Below are positions 36,401-46,479 of a DNA stretch of 64,000 nucleotides, one piece after another (within the stretch, counting starts at the first letter, position 1; each line of letters begins with the position of its first letter). The translations under genes and the position numbers were made by a program. The notes under the pieces were generated by a model. It was not told the origin of the DNA. It was given only the letters and a program-made list of their open reading frames with translations, and searched no databases. This DNA is from Gnetum montanum (taxonomy: Eukaryota; Streptophyta; Gnetopsida; Gnetales; Gnetaceae), in the NCBI GenBank assembly GCA_015680685.1, contig MNCI01007809.1:131174-195173 (forward strand), in the 5' to 3' direction.

Positions 36401-37848
36401 CTCCGTGAAGGGTGGGACCTACCATAAAGGTCTCTAGAGTGGTATGAGCTAAGGCAAGCCCATCATCATCCACGCATGTTCTATCTAGGTTAACTTGGGG
36501 CCTGCAAAAGAATGGTTTGCAAAAGAATAGTTGTTAAAATAGAAGCAAATGCCAAACGACAAAAAACAAAAAAAATAGAAATGACAAGCTTAAACGATCT
36601 TACCTATCCACCTGGTACACTATGCCAGGAGGGTTCTGGAACAACGTGTGTGCACGCGCAGCTAAAAATAGAGTGTTGTTGAGATAATCCTGCCCTTGCG
36701 GCAATAGGGCCCACAAGCGCGCTAATGGGCGAGTAGACCTGGGCCTGCCAGATGGACCGTCCTCGATCACAAGTGGCCCCTCATCGATATCCTCCATAAA
36801 AACCACCACTCCCTCTGAAGCTCCTGACAACATGGCCTCAAGCACGCTCCGTGCCACTTGTTCGTTCAGGTGTGACCAGATCACCACTTTAAATCTGTCT
36901 AGCACGAAGGCGAGGAATTCACACACCCCTTCCCTAAACCAAACCCCATTGTTGTCAACAGTCAGATCTGGGGTAGGTTCATCAGCCTCAATGGGGCCAA
37001 ACCATGCTAGTACTCCGACTAGCTCAACTACCAAGAGAAAAGGTTCAGTGTCCCTACAAGCAACCAAAATGCCACGGTAAATCAGCGATACATAAAAATG
37101 AGACGAAAAACAAAATTTCACATTGTAGGCCGATACTTAGAAAAATTACTAACTGTTTACGCTCAGCATATACGCTACCTAACCCAGCATATACATTGTC
37201 AAAAACTGTTTACGCTCGGCGTATACACTACCTAAAACGACGTATATGTTGTCGAAAAAAATGTTTACGCTCATCTTATATGCTGTGAAAATCATCAGCG
37301 TATACGTCGTAAAAGCCTTCAATGTATACGCTGTGTAAACAGTTTACATTGAACACTGTGAAAATATTTTACACCGAACACTGTGTAAATAGTCAGTGTA
37401 TACATCGCAAAAACTAGTCAACGTATACGCTGTGAAAATCGTCTATGCTACATACTGATAAAATCATCTATACTTCATGCTGGTAAAATTGTTTACGCTG
37501 TGCATTGACAAAACAAGTTTACGCTATACTCGAAATCCTCTACGCTAGTTTTCTACGCTGGGCGTATATGTCAAAAACCTCTACGCTAGTTGTCTACGCC
37601 GGGCGTATACGCCGAAACCCTCTACGCTAGTTGAGATTGTCTATGCTACGAAAACTGTCTATGCCAAAATAGTATGTACAGATGAAAATAACTAACAGAG
37701 GCAGGATTAGAGCCTACCTATGTGATGATCCAGGCCACGATGGAACCCTTAGCCTGGGCAGACACTGCAGCATGGCCTCGCTCTCCTCCACGAAAGTCAG
37801 ATCAAGCCCCTTCCTCCCCTGGCCTTCCACCTCCTTGCCCTTGCCCAT
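33416..37848 (-). pseudogene. Antisense spliced gene in element T (eight exons; FCP1-like HAD domain plus unknown retroelement-type region)
   Basis: A gene model can be drawn on the minus strand with GT-AG introns: exons 37848-37718, 37053-36604, 36501-36233, 36143-35097, 35006-34755, 34673-34479, 34390-33607 and 33517-33416. It starts at ATG 37848 (MGKGKEVEGQGRKG). The phases join without shift through exon 7, giving more than 1000 residues. Exons 1-3 carry an FCP1-like domain. Exon 4 has LRTHALPSIVHCLGDVGLM and HLSPKFFSNLFGIP. Exons 5-7 are charged, with coiled-coil-like KEKEVSELSVERDNLKARYE. Eight in-frame stops, all TAG or TAA, sit where Gln would fit. The last junction is uncertain: the frame ending PPTPNV needs a one-base shift. 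Antisense ORFs are known in Tat elements, usually downstream of integrase; here the gene is between protease and reverse transcriptase. Confidence 0.7.
36604..37848 (-). pseudogene. FCP1/NIF-like HAD phosphatase domain (exons 1-2 of antisense gene)
   Basis: After an exon-1 leader the product reads FLLVVELVGVLAWFG, then VWFREGVCEFLAFVLDRFK and VVIWSHLNEQV, later LARLWALLPQGQDYLNNTLF and LAARAHTLFQNPPG. This follows plant FCP1-like HAD phosphatases, which act on phosphoserine in RNA polymerase II tails and related targets: LLVLDLNG, R-PG--EFL, F-V-VWSS, then NTLLIDDSP, NPP. The motif I aspartates are changed (ELVG) and the motif IV DD is AA, so no catalysis is expected. The match in order and spacing makes the family call firm. 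It was probably captured from a host gene with its introns. Confidence 0.75.
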
Positions 37849-38160
37849 TTCGGTGTCCTCTATGCTGCAATTGATAAGGTTTACTCTGAGTCTAAGCCTT
37901 TACACTCATGCTGAGTTGAGGCGTCTACACTGACGCTTGAACCTCTATGCTCACGCTGAGCCTCTACGCTGGAGTTGAAAGTTTACGCGTACGCTAGAGT
38001 TGGAGGTTTATGTTGGGGTTTGGTCATCTACGCTTACGTTCACTGTTTACGCTTACGCTTACCGTCTACACTTACGCTCACTGTTTATGCTTACGCTCAC
38101 TGTTTATGCTCACGCACGATGTTTACACTTGCTTCTAGTTTACAATGTACATAAATGACA
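37054..38160 (+). repeat. TATACGC/CTACGCT motif repeats in the spacer
   Basis: 37140-37690 and 37930-38150 hold dozens of GTTTACGCT, AGCGTATACGC and CTACGCTG units like those in the LTR and leader. The first block lies inside intron 1 of the antisense gene (37717-37054). The second lies upstream of its ATG. Confidence 0.7.
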
Positions 38161-38167
38161 CCCCTAC

Positions 38168-38181
38168 GCTATATATATAGC
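38168..38181. promoter_or_regulatory. Palindromic TATA box, candidate promoter of antisense gene
   Basis: GCTATATATATAGC is a perfect 14-base palindrome, 320 bases upstream of the antisense ATG. It adjoins a GC-rich (GCC)n stretch at 38181-38215 that would lie upstream on the minus strand. It could serve either strand. Confidence 0.4.
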
Positions 38182-38334
38182 GCCGAGCGCCACCGCCGCC
38201 GCTGCCGCTGCCACCTTACATTTTGTTTCCTTTTTCATTTTATTTCTTACTTGTTTTAGTTAAATTTGTTCAAAAAAAATCCAAAAAAGTATATATAAAA
38301 AAAACAAAACAAATNGAGACTCTCCTGTGCAAAT

Positions 38335-38570
38335 TTTACGGTGAATATTCGGCCCGGTATGGCCTTAAACTGCCATCACGGCCTGGTAAGGCCTTAAACT
38401 ACCACATAAAAATCCCCTTCGTCCCAGTAAGGCCTTAAACTACCACCTGCGGATCACAATTGGCCCGGTACAGCCTTAAACTGCCATCACAGCCCAGTAT
38501 GGCCTTAAACTGCCATCATGGCCCGCTAAGGCCTTAAACTGCCATGCATCCCGATGTGACGATAAACCAC
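38335..38570 (+). repeat. Array b of GGCC-TTAAACT units
   Basis: About eight units such as GGCCCGGTATGGCCTTAAACT, ending just before the pol frame at 38579. It shares the core GGCCTTAAACT with array a. An N lies at 38315. Confidence 0.75.
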
Positions 38571-38578
38571 CATCATTT

Positions 38579-39820
38579 ATGTACACACGATTTAAGTTGC
38601 TAGAGAACATGGAACAAGACCTATTAGCTCATTCTACTCTCTGTTTATTGGCAGGAGCAAGCCCGATGGATTGTCAGCATTTATCCGCACTGTTAATCAT
38701 CGATGGACCATATGGAAAAATCATAAGAGAAATCGACATAAACTCCATCAACTTAGATACATCGACGGAAGACACTCTCATAGCCTCGACACAACAAACG
38801 CTAGATAACCACAAAGGTATGATAAAATCTCTTGACATAGAAGCTGAAAACATCACCGAAGATCCATTGACCGAAACCCCGATCGTTATGCCTGATGGTG
38901 AAACCAAAATATTAAAATTAAGTACATTACTACAACCTCAACTGGCCAAAAACATAGAAGATGTGCTTCAAAATAACATGAAAGCATTCACTTGATCTTA
39001 CACCGACATGCCCGGGTTAGACCCTCGAATTGTCCAGCACAACATTATCCTTGATCCGAAATTAAGACCCATAAAACAAAAGGCACAAAATGTTAAACCC
39101 GAGGTAGCATTGGCAGTTCGTAATGAGATCACCAAACTTTATCAAGCTAGTTTCATTCGGGCTGTCGATTACACCGATTGGGTATCCAACATGGTCATAG
39201 TCCCGAAGAAGAACAGAAGCATTCGCTTATGCATTGACTTCTGAGATCTGAACATTACGACCATAAAAGATGATTTTCCTCTACCCAGCATTAATCAACT
39301 TGTTGACTCGACCACTGGACACACCCTATTATCTTTTATGGATGGCTTCTCGGGATACAACTAGATAGGCATTAACTCGAAGCATCAGCTCCAGACTACC
39401 TTTATGACACCATGGGAACCTTTTGTTATATAATGATGCCTTTCGGTCTCAAGAATGCTGGGGCCACATATCAAAGGGCGATGACATTCATTTTTAGCGA
39501 CTACATGCTACAATTGCTCAACGATTACGTGGACGACATTGTGGTTAAATCAAAGACATCAGAACAACATGTATAAGATCTTGCCCTAGTACTAAAGCGT
39601 TGTTTAAAATATGAACTGAGACTTAATCCAAAGAAATGTATCTTCGGAGTCAAGACAGGAAAAATGCTTGGATTCATAGCCTCAGAAGCAGGGATATGAG
39701 TAGACCCCGATAAGGTTAAGGCCATAACAAATTTAAAACCACCTCGCAACCTTACCAAACTTCGAGGTCTACAAGGTAGATTACAATTCATCAGACGTTT
39801 CATAGAAAAACTAACAGATA
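38579..39820 (+). pseudogene. Element T reverse transcriptase
   Basis: The frame opens at ATG 38579. 39000-39240 reads DMPGLDPRIVQHNI, then VIVPKKNRSIRLCIDF, stop (expected Arg), DLN. 39330 has SFMDGFSGYN and a stop (expected Gln). A one-base loss at about 39415 (TGG-GAACC) shifts frame before MMPFGLKNAGATYQRAM. The catalytic YVDD is intact at 39526-39537, followed by IVVKSK and LRLNPKKCIFGVKTGKMLGF. It copies element RNA into DNA in the family; here it is inactive because of the breaks. Confidence 0.9.
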
Positions 39821-40790
39821 AGTTGAAACCTATGAACCACCTGCTACGTAAGAATGTTCATTTTGAATGGACTCCACAGTGCCAGGAAGCATTTGACAAT
39901 ATTAAAGCAATACTTGTTCAACTACCCACAGTTTATCCACCTCAAAATGATAAACTGTTTTACATCTACCTTGCCACTTCAGACTCATCGATCACGTCCA
40001 TGCTTTGCTAGAAACAAGATGATGGAACTGAAGTCCCTGTCTACTATTTAAGCCATGCATTAGTAGGCCATGAGAAGAAATACAACGAGGTGGAGAGGTC
40101 ATGTTTAGCCCTGGTCTTTTCTCTAAAGAAATGGTGACATTACCTCTTCCATAATCAAGTCAACATAATTTGCAAGTATAATGTGCTCAGAGCCATCACC
40201 GCAAATATTTACGAGACAAGTCAAATAGCCCGTTGGAAAGCCATGATAGCCGAGTTTGACCTACATTACATAGCGCAATCATCAATTAAGGGTCAAGCCA
40301 TAGCAAATCAAATGACCACGTCACCAACGCATGATCAAGCAACAATAGAGCCAGAATTCCCTGACGAAAATATAAGTGTAATAGCCATCATACCCGATGA
40401 CTACGAAGCCGTTTTGAACTTTGATGGAGCATCCACCTCTCGAGGGGAAAGTGCTACCGCTGTCATCACCTATCCCTTTGGGGAGATCAGACCCTTTGCT
40501 TATCGTTTCAATTTTCACTGTACCAACAACATAGCAGAGTACGAAGGTCTCCATAGAGGTCTCATGGCAGTACTAGCTTCAGACATCACACGGCTTATGG
40601 TCAAAGGAGATTCACAACTAGTTTTGAACTAAGTCACAGATGTTTATACATGCAAAGCGTCACATTTATAACCATACTGTGACTTAGCCAAACATCTAAT
40701 AAAATGATTCGAAAACATAAACGTGCAACATGTCTCCAAAAATGATAATACCATCGCAGACGCACTGGCCACCTTAGCGTTAAACATATC
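39821..40790 (+). pseudogene. Element T RNase H, dual (gypsy type plus archaeal-like type)
   Basis: 39823-40260 is the usual gypsy RNase H: FEWTPQCQEAFDNIK, LFYIYLATSDSSI, VPVYYLSHALVGHEKKY, broken by stops at about 40010 and 40137. 40400-40790 is a second RNase H: VLNFDGASTSRGESATAVI, CTNNIAEYEGLHRGLMA, VKGDSQLVLN, then a stop, and later NDNTIADALATLAL. D-E-D-D residues are visible. This acquired second domain is the mark of Tat-lineage elements. Confidence 0.85.
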
Positions 40791-42141
40791 GCCTGACATG
40801 TTCCAACCATTGCCAAGCTCTATAATCAGCTGTGCAAAAACCATAACCGATACGCTCGATACATTGTCAATTGCATCTGTTAGTACAACACACGTGATAG
40901 AATGGTATGATGACATAAAAGAGTACCTTCTACGTGGTGAAACACCGCAACACTTAATGAATGCACAAAATGACCCGATACGAAAACGTTCTAAGCAATA
41001 TGCACTAGTAGGGGACACCTTGTGTCGTCGATCCTATGAAGGCATATTGCTAACATGCGTTAGTAGCATCGATGCCTAAACAATTGTTGAGCAAGTACAC
41101 GACGGGCTATGCGGAGGACATATAGCACCTAAAGCAATGGCAACAAAAATAAGACGCTTAGGCTATTATTGGCCACACATGGAGTATGACTGTCCCTCCA
41201 AGGCTAAAACATGCAGTACCTGTCAAAGACATAGTAATCTAATCCATGTCCCACCAAATGAGTTGCATAAAGCACAAATCACATGGCCCTTTCAAAGGTG
41301 GGGGTTAGACCTTATCGGACCAATAACACCCTCATCTTCAGCAGGGCATAGTTTCATCATAACCGCAACAGAATACTTCACAAAGTGGGTAGAAGTTGTT
41401 CCCCTTCAAAAGACCACATCTAAACACATATGCAACTTCATTCTTGAGAACATTGTGACCCGTTTTGGTATCCCCATGACCATCATCACTGACAAAGGGC
41501 CACGATTCAGTAGTGCCGAAACCAAAACTTTCTGTGAAAGTTTGGGGATCAAAAACTCATTTTCATCCCCTTACGACCCTTAGAGCAATGGGCAAGCAGA
41601 GGCCACCAACAAAACCATTATTACTATACTTAAAAAGATGCTTACCCAAAGAAAGAAAAGATGGCACAAACAGCTAATATATGCATTGTGGGCCTATCGT
41701 ACTACACATCAGACTTCAACAGGTAAAACACCATATAGTCTTGTTTATGGTTCAGAAGCTGTTTTACCCTTAGAATTACAAGTACCATCTTTAAGGATCA
41801 CACTTTCTGGACTCCTCGATGAAGGGCAAAATAATTACCTTTGCATCATTGACCTAGACTCGGTGGAGTTGGAACGCATACGTGCACTCGATTAGATTCA
41901 ATGATACCAAAAACAACAACGGCAAGGCCATCGACACGACATTCATAAGCACCCCATCAAAGAAGGGGACTTTGTACTTAAGGCCGTTCGGGAACACCCG
42001 GATAAATTCTCAGCCAACTGGGAAGGGCCCTACTTGGTCACCAAAGCATACGACAATGGAGCATTCAAGTTAGCTGATATGGAAGGGCATAAGCTTGCAA
42101 ATTCGACCAATCACTTGTTTTTGAAACCGTTCCACATTTGA
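40791..42141 (+). pseudogene. Element T integrase
   Basis: The zinc finger is seen as VHDGLCGGHIA, then CPSKAKTCSTCQ (41080-41230). In the catalytic core WGLDLIGPITP gives the first Asp, ITDKGPRFSS the second, and (after a TAG at 41581) NGQAEATNKT the Glu. LIYALWAYRTTHQTSTGKTP and SLVYGSEAVLPLE follow. The C-terminal part (41930-42141) reads EGDFVLKAVREHPDKFSANW and EGPYLV, ending in FLKPFHI and a TGA. A stop at 41077 and a frame break near 41893 disable it. Confidence 0.9.
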
Positions 42142-42149
42142 GTACAGGC

Positions 42150-42660
42150 TCAAGTATGTGGCAGTCCTAGCATCATGACTATAAACTAATACCACAACTC
42201 GTCCGGGAATCATGACGGTAAACTGATACCATAGAACAGTCCTCGAATCACAACTACAAACTGATACCACAACTCGTCCTGGAATCATGATGGTAAACGG
42301 ATACCATAGAATAGTCCTGGAATCATGACGGTAAACGGATACCATAGAATAGTCCTGGAATCATGACTTAAAACTGATACTGTAGCTCATCCTGGCATCA
42401 TGACAATAAACTAATATCACACAGTGTCCGCAATGACAATAAACTAGCACCTATCTCGTACAACAGTAAACTGCCACAGTCCCACTTGCCGGAGTCCACT
42501 TAGACTATAAACCGATTTGTCTCTTCATGGTCCGCTAAGACTAGAAACTAGTAATGTACCATCTGCCACAACACTAAACGGGAAATGTCCGATGGGTTAT
42601 GACATAAAATTAACCCATGCTAGTCCGCTAAGACTATAAACTAGCAATTTCATCTCTAGT
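42150..42660 (+). repeat. Array c of TAAACT/ATCATGAC units after pol
   Basis: About twelve degenerate units of 38-60 bases with AATCATGACGGTAAACTGATACCATAG-type content (given here in part), for example at 42225, 42292 and 42333. It resembles arrays a and b in carrying a TAAACT core at regular spacing. Confidence 0.7.
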
Positions 42661-43689
42661 TCCTCAATCAGTGGCTGCATTCGAACTTCATTAGAATCGC
42701 TGCATCGCTTGCCATTAGCCAATCCTACCGACATTGCTGCCATTTATATACAGTGCCTAAAATCTCATCCGGTGCCTTTGTTTCATTAGTAGCTATTTAA
42801 GTCTAAGCTTTCTTACGCACTCGTGGTTTTCTTGTCTTCTTAGAGTTGTGTTTGCAGGATGACACTCAGAGGTGTTCGCACAAGAATGCACTTCGTCATA
42901 AGCAGCAAAGTGAGACGTTGTTCACCGTGCACGTGATAAGACTAATCAAGTCATTCACTAGTACATCCCCCATTTCATGTCCCACCTACCCCTCAACACC
43001 TTATACTTGGTTACATCTCGAACACATCCGGTACAGCCAGAAACATTGAACATACTATTGCATATCGCACAACTCCTAAGCGGTTGCAACCCAAAACATG
43101 GGGCTTGAGCTTGAGTATAAGATCAAAACAAAGCTCTTCACAAAAAAAAAGAGCATTGTCACTTCCCGCATAAAACACAAGATGGGACGGTAGTTGCCTC
43201 AAAAACAAACTCTCATGTCTAAAATAATCAAGAAACATCCCATTGCATGGCTTTGGCTCTTTGCCAACAGGCTCCTCCTAGAACACTAAACAAGGGCTCT
43301 GTTCCTCCAAAGAATGCAACGCATCACTACATGGCTTTGGTTTTGTCGACAAGTTCTCTTGGACATTGACCAAGGGTCTTGTTCCGCCAAAGGACACACA
43401 TCTCATGTTTTGATTCCAAGTCTGCTAAACAATGGATGTTGACAAGGATCAACATGATACACACCAGAGCATCTCCTTTACCATGCACAATCCCTTGGTC
43501 AACTCTCAATCCCCACAATCCCCATGTCCCTATTCAGCTACAAATTTTACTTCCCCAATCCTAGGTATAGCTGAACATGGCACGATGATGTCTAGCCAAG
43601 GTGCCAACGGACAACGTTCCTACCAAGCTGCTTATGGTGTTTTGCACTTCTTTGTCGATGCTTCTTGGGTCAATTCCTTCAAGTGTCAA
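42661..43689 (+). other. Element T non-coding 3' region
   Basis: No pol motifs. 43250-43420 contains two GGCTTTGG...TTGACCAAGGGTC-like repeats about 90 bases apart. The frame at 43432-43779 has no recognised domain and runs into the LTR. Confidence 0.4.
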
Positions 43690-43703
43690 CAAAGAGGGTC
43701 CAA
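43690..43703 (+). promoter_or_regulatory. Element T polypurine tract
   Basis: CAAAGAGGGTCCAA directly before the 3' LTR. The AAAGAGGG purine run fits the plus-strand primer. Confidence 0.55.
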
Positions 43704-44958
43704 TGAAACACCACAAAATTTCGAGCTTAGTACTTGTCTAAGAAGATTCGAGCTAAATCATGATGTTCCCCCAGCATGACTAAAGCTTGAGGGCCCCACA
43801 GACAACCTCAAGCAGAGTCAAACTCAATGGGGAGTAGGTCCCTAAGACTCGTCGACAACCACAACAATATCTGCTATCAAACATGGCAACTTCGGAGCTC
43901 AAAGTACTTAGTTTACACTAAGTATGCATTGTCAGCGTATACGCCCAACATTTTCAGCGTATACGCCCGACATTCTCAGCGTACACATCCATAGCGTATA
44001 TACTCAGCGTACATGCCCAGCGTACACACCTCACAAGTACGCTCAGCCTGTATGACTGATGTATATGCCTAGTATGCAATTCTTGAAGATGCCATGGAAA
44101 CAGCACTACAGAACAAGATTTGATACAAGGCAGCAATTCACACGAACAAAGTAACCATCAGCGTATATGCCCAGCAGACAAAGTATACATTCTCAGCGTA
44201 TACGCCCAGCACATCCAGCGTATACGCCCAGAGTCTACACCCGCCTGATACAGCGTATACACCCAACAGATGTAACATGTTGTACACTTGTAAATTTTAT
44301 TCTTTTACACCCGGTCAACGTGCCACGTGTCACCCAACCCGAGTCTAACATCTAAACCTATATAAAAACCCCAATTTTTCATTAGAACGGGGTTGACAAT
44401 TTTTGGGCAAACCAGAGAGAAAATAGAGACGCTAAAAACCAGAGCAGAGAACCTTGTACGCTGGACCTCAACCTTGTACGCTGAGCATATAGCCTCTACG
44501 TTGTGCTTATAGTCTGAACCAACACACGGTCATCCCTGCATCTGCTGGGGCTATTCGTCCACCTTGTGTGAAAGCCACAACTGCATTAGACCAGTGCATT
44601 GTAACTCTCACTTTGCAATAATATTGCTGCATTTTCTTCCTCAAATCTGTTACAGTTTTCCATTTATTTTTACATGTTTTCTACTTACGCTCTGGTACGT
44701 TTACGCTCCGTTTACATCAGTTACCCCTTTTATGCCTCGTTTTACATCAATTACGTTGTTTACACATAACCCGGCGTATAGCACCTTGGTGTACGTTTGG
44801 GGAAATCCTTGCCTAATCTGCGTGTGGACCACTCAAGGTACTCTACCTTCGTTGATTCCAACTTGCCCTCAAGTGAGGGTAGGGTCTTTTGTGTGTGTCC
44901 GGCAATCCCCCAATTTCTGTTTCCTTCCAGCCAGAGACTGACGATTTTGGACAGTACA
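43704..44958 (+). mobile_element. Element T 3' LTR
   Basis: 1255 bases from TGAAACACC to CAGTACA, ending CA and followed by GAGAG. It aligns with 27950-29237 with scattered substitutions and small gaps. TATA box at 44359-44367. Confidence 0.9.
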
Positions 44959-44963
44959 GAGAG

Positions 44964-45600
44964 TTGGTGATGAACTTGCTCAACTTTATCCATCCCTTTG
45001 ATGTAAGCACATGTTAAGCTCTCAATAGGTTCCATGCATAGTGTGCTACTATTAAAGTTAGTTGTCAACCACTGGATGCCATCTTGTGTTTATGGTTTCT
45101 GCATACATGCACCTTTAGATATATATTTCATGTGCACACTAATTGCATGCTTGAATGAATGTACTCTTAATGAACTGGATTTTTTACATGCAATTGTACC
45201 CCTTATCACTATATGTGATGCATGGAACATGCTTCTTCTCTAAATGCCCAAATTCATTTTTCCTTAGAGATTTCCAAGGAAAGGTCCCTTATGCTCATTC
45301 ATCCATCAACTGTGCTTCACCATGCCCTTTCTATAATCATGGGAAAGTCAACTTTACAATTTTCTACCTTAATCACTAGAAAATCAGCAAGATAGGACCA
45401 CCCACAAGCTATGGTCACAATCTTTTTCACTAGTCCCAAAGGAACAATGATTGAATGATCTGCCAATTCTAAATGAATATTGCTCTTCCTAAGAGATGAT
45501 AGGTTCTAGGTTTTGTACATGTCATGGAAGATGAGATTGACTCCAAAATTAGAATTAAGAAGGGCCTTACATTGCTCATGTCTAGTTATCTATAAGTAAA
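44964..45600 (-). pseudogene. A1 protease and protease-RT linker remnant
   Basis: The minus strand reads LLNSNFGVNLIF and LELADHSIIVPLGLVKKIV, then GWSYLADFLVIKVENCKVDF, a retropepsin like that of A2 at 56038-56500. The catalytic DLGA is NSNF, so the Asp is lost. The linker ends MEPIESLTCAYIKGMDKVEQ and VHHQLS, cut at 44964 by element T. Confidence 0.65.
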
Positions 45601-46479
45601 TGAGAGAACTTCCTGGGTTAAATCTTTTCATGGGAAGATTGCCAACCTTGATCTAATCAGAAACAACATTAGTTAACATCACAGTGTAGATCCAAGGAAA
45701 CATTTGGTTTGAAGGAAACTTGAATGTATTTGATGCAGAAGATAAAGGTGTTGGAGATATGGGGAAACCAGCCACATTAGGTTTGGGAGGATTATAAGAT
45801 TAGAAAAAGGATTGTTTCCTAGATCAATTATCTGAACCATGTGGTTGGAAAGTGGATTATGAATGTAAAACCCTTGTACCATTTTGTTCCTATGGTTGTG
45901 GAGGAATTTCATCCTACATGGATGGAAAAGGAGGTAACTGGGTTGAGGGAGGAGGGATGTGTGCATATAGGTGTGGAGGGTGGTATGGGTATGGGTGTTT
46001 TTCTCGAGTAGATAGTAAATGAGCTCGATGATACTTCAAAGGGTAATAGTGATGCTGAAATGAGGCATGGCTTACAAAACGTCTTGAAGATATGGGTTGC
46101 TAAACATAGTACCCATATGGATATAGTTGCTTAGAGGGGCACAACTATCTTAGCAATGGAATTCCTCATTACTGTGGTTGGTGCCACTATTGGTATTGTT
46201 CATATGGTTTTCATGGGGCTCCACTTGGATAGTAAGCTTGTTGTTATTGGTGGAACTTCCTTGGATTACCTTATGGATAAGGTAATCATCTGGGTTCTTA
46301 CCTCCATGCTAGTTGAGGATTCAACATGTACACACTAGACTCTTGTAAGTGTGAAATCATAGGACAACTTCCCTTAAGATGTTCATACTAACAAATGTCA
46401 CAACCAATGTCATCATCATTAGATTTTTTTTTCATAACTTCTTCTACTGCAACAACTTTGCCCTTACCTCTATAGTAAG
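45601..46479 (-). other. A1 gag C-terminal Pro/Gln-rich region, decayed
   Basis: It corresponds to 56500-57190 of A2. The minus strand is rich in Pro, Gln, His and Tyr (PYLQHLY, LLPQPSYLLF) in shifting frames. Confidence 0.45.

Larger units (their letters stand above)
27945..44963 (+). mobile_element. Element T: Tat-like Ty3/gypsy retrotransposon, about 17 kb
   Basis: LTRs at 27950-29237 and 43704-44958, with the 5-base target duplication GAGAG at 27945-27949 and 44959-44963 included in the range. The order is 5' LTR, primer-binding site, repeat-rich leader, gag, protease, a 5.5 kb spacer with an antisense gene, reverse transcriptase, two RNase H domains, integrase, non-coding region, polypurine tract, 3' LTR. 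The second RNase H is the mark of the Tat lineage. Frames carry stops and at least one frameshift, so the copy is defective, but the frames remain long and it is one of the youngest members of the nest. Confidence 0.9.

Noticed and set aside
40321-41018. Minus-strand frames opposite the RNase H region
   Set aside because: Shadows of the pol coding frame.
42070-42345. Minus-strand 91-codon frame with repeated VSVY motifs
   Set aside because: Generated by tandem array c.
44160-44250. CRISPR-like array of regularly spaced short repeats
   Set aside because: The GTATACGCCC units are degenerate, spacers are not uniform, and they sit inside a retrotransposon LTR of a plant.
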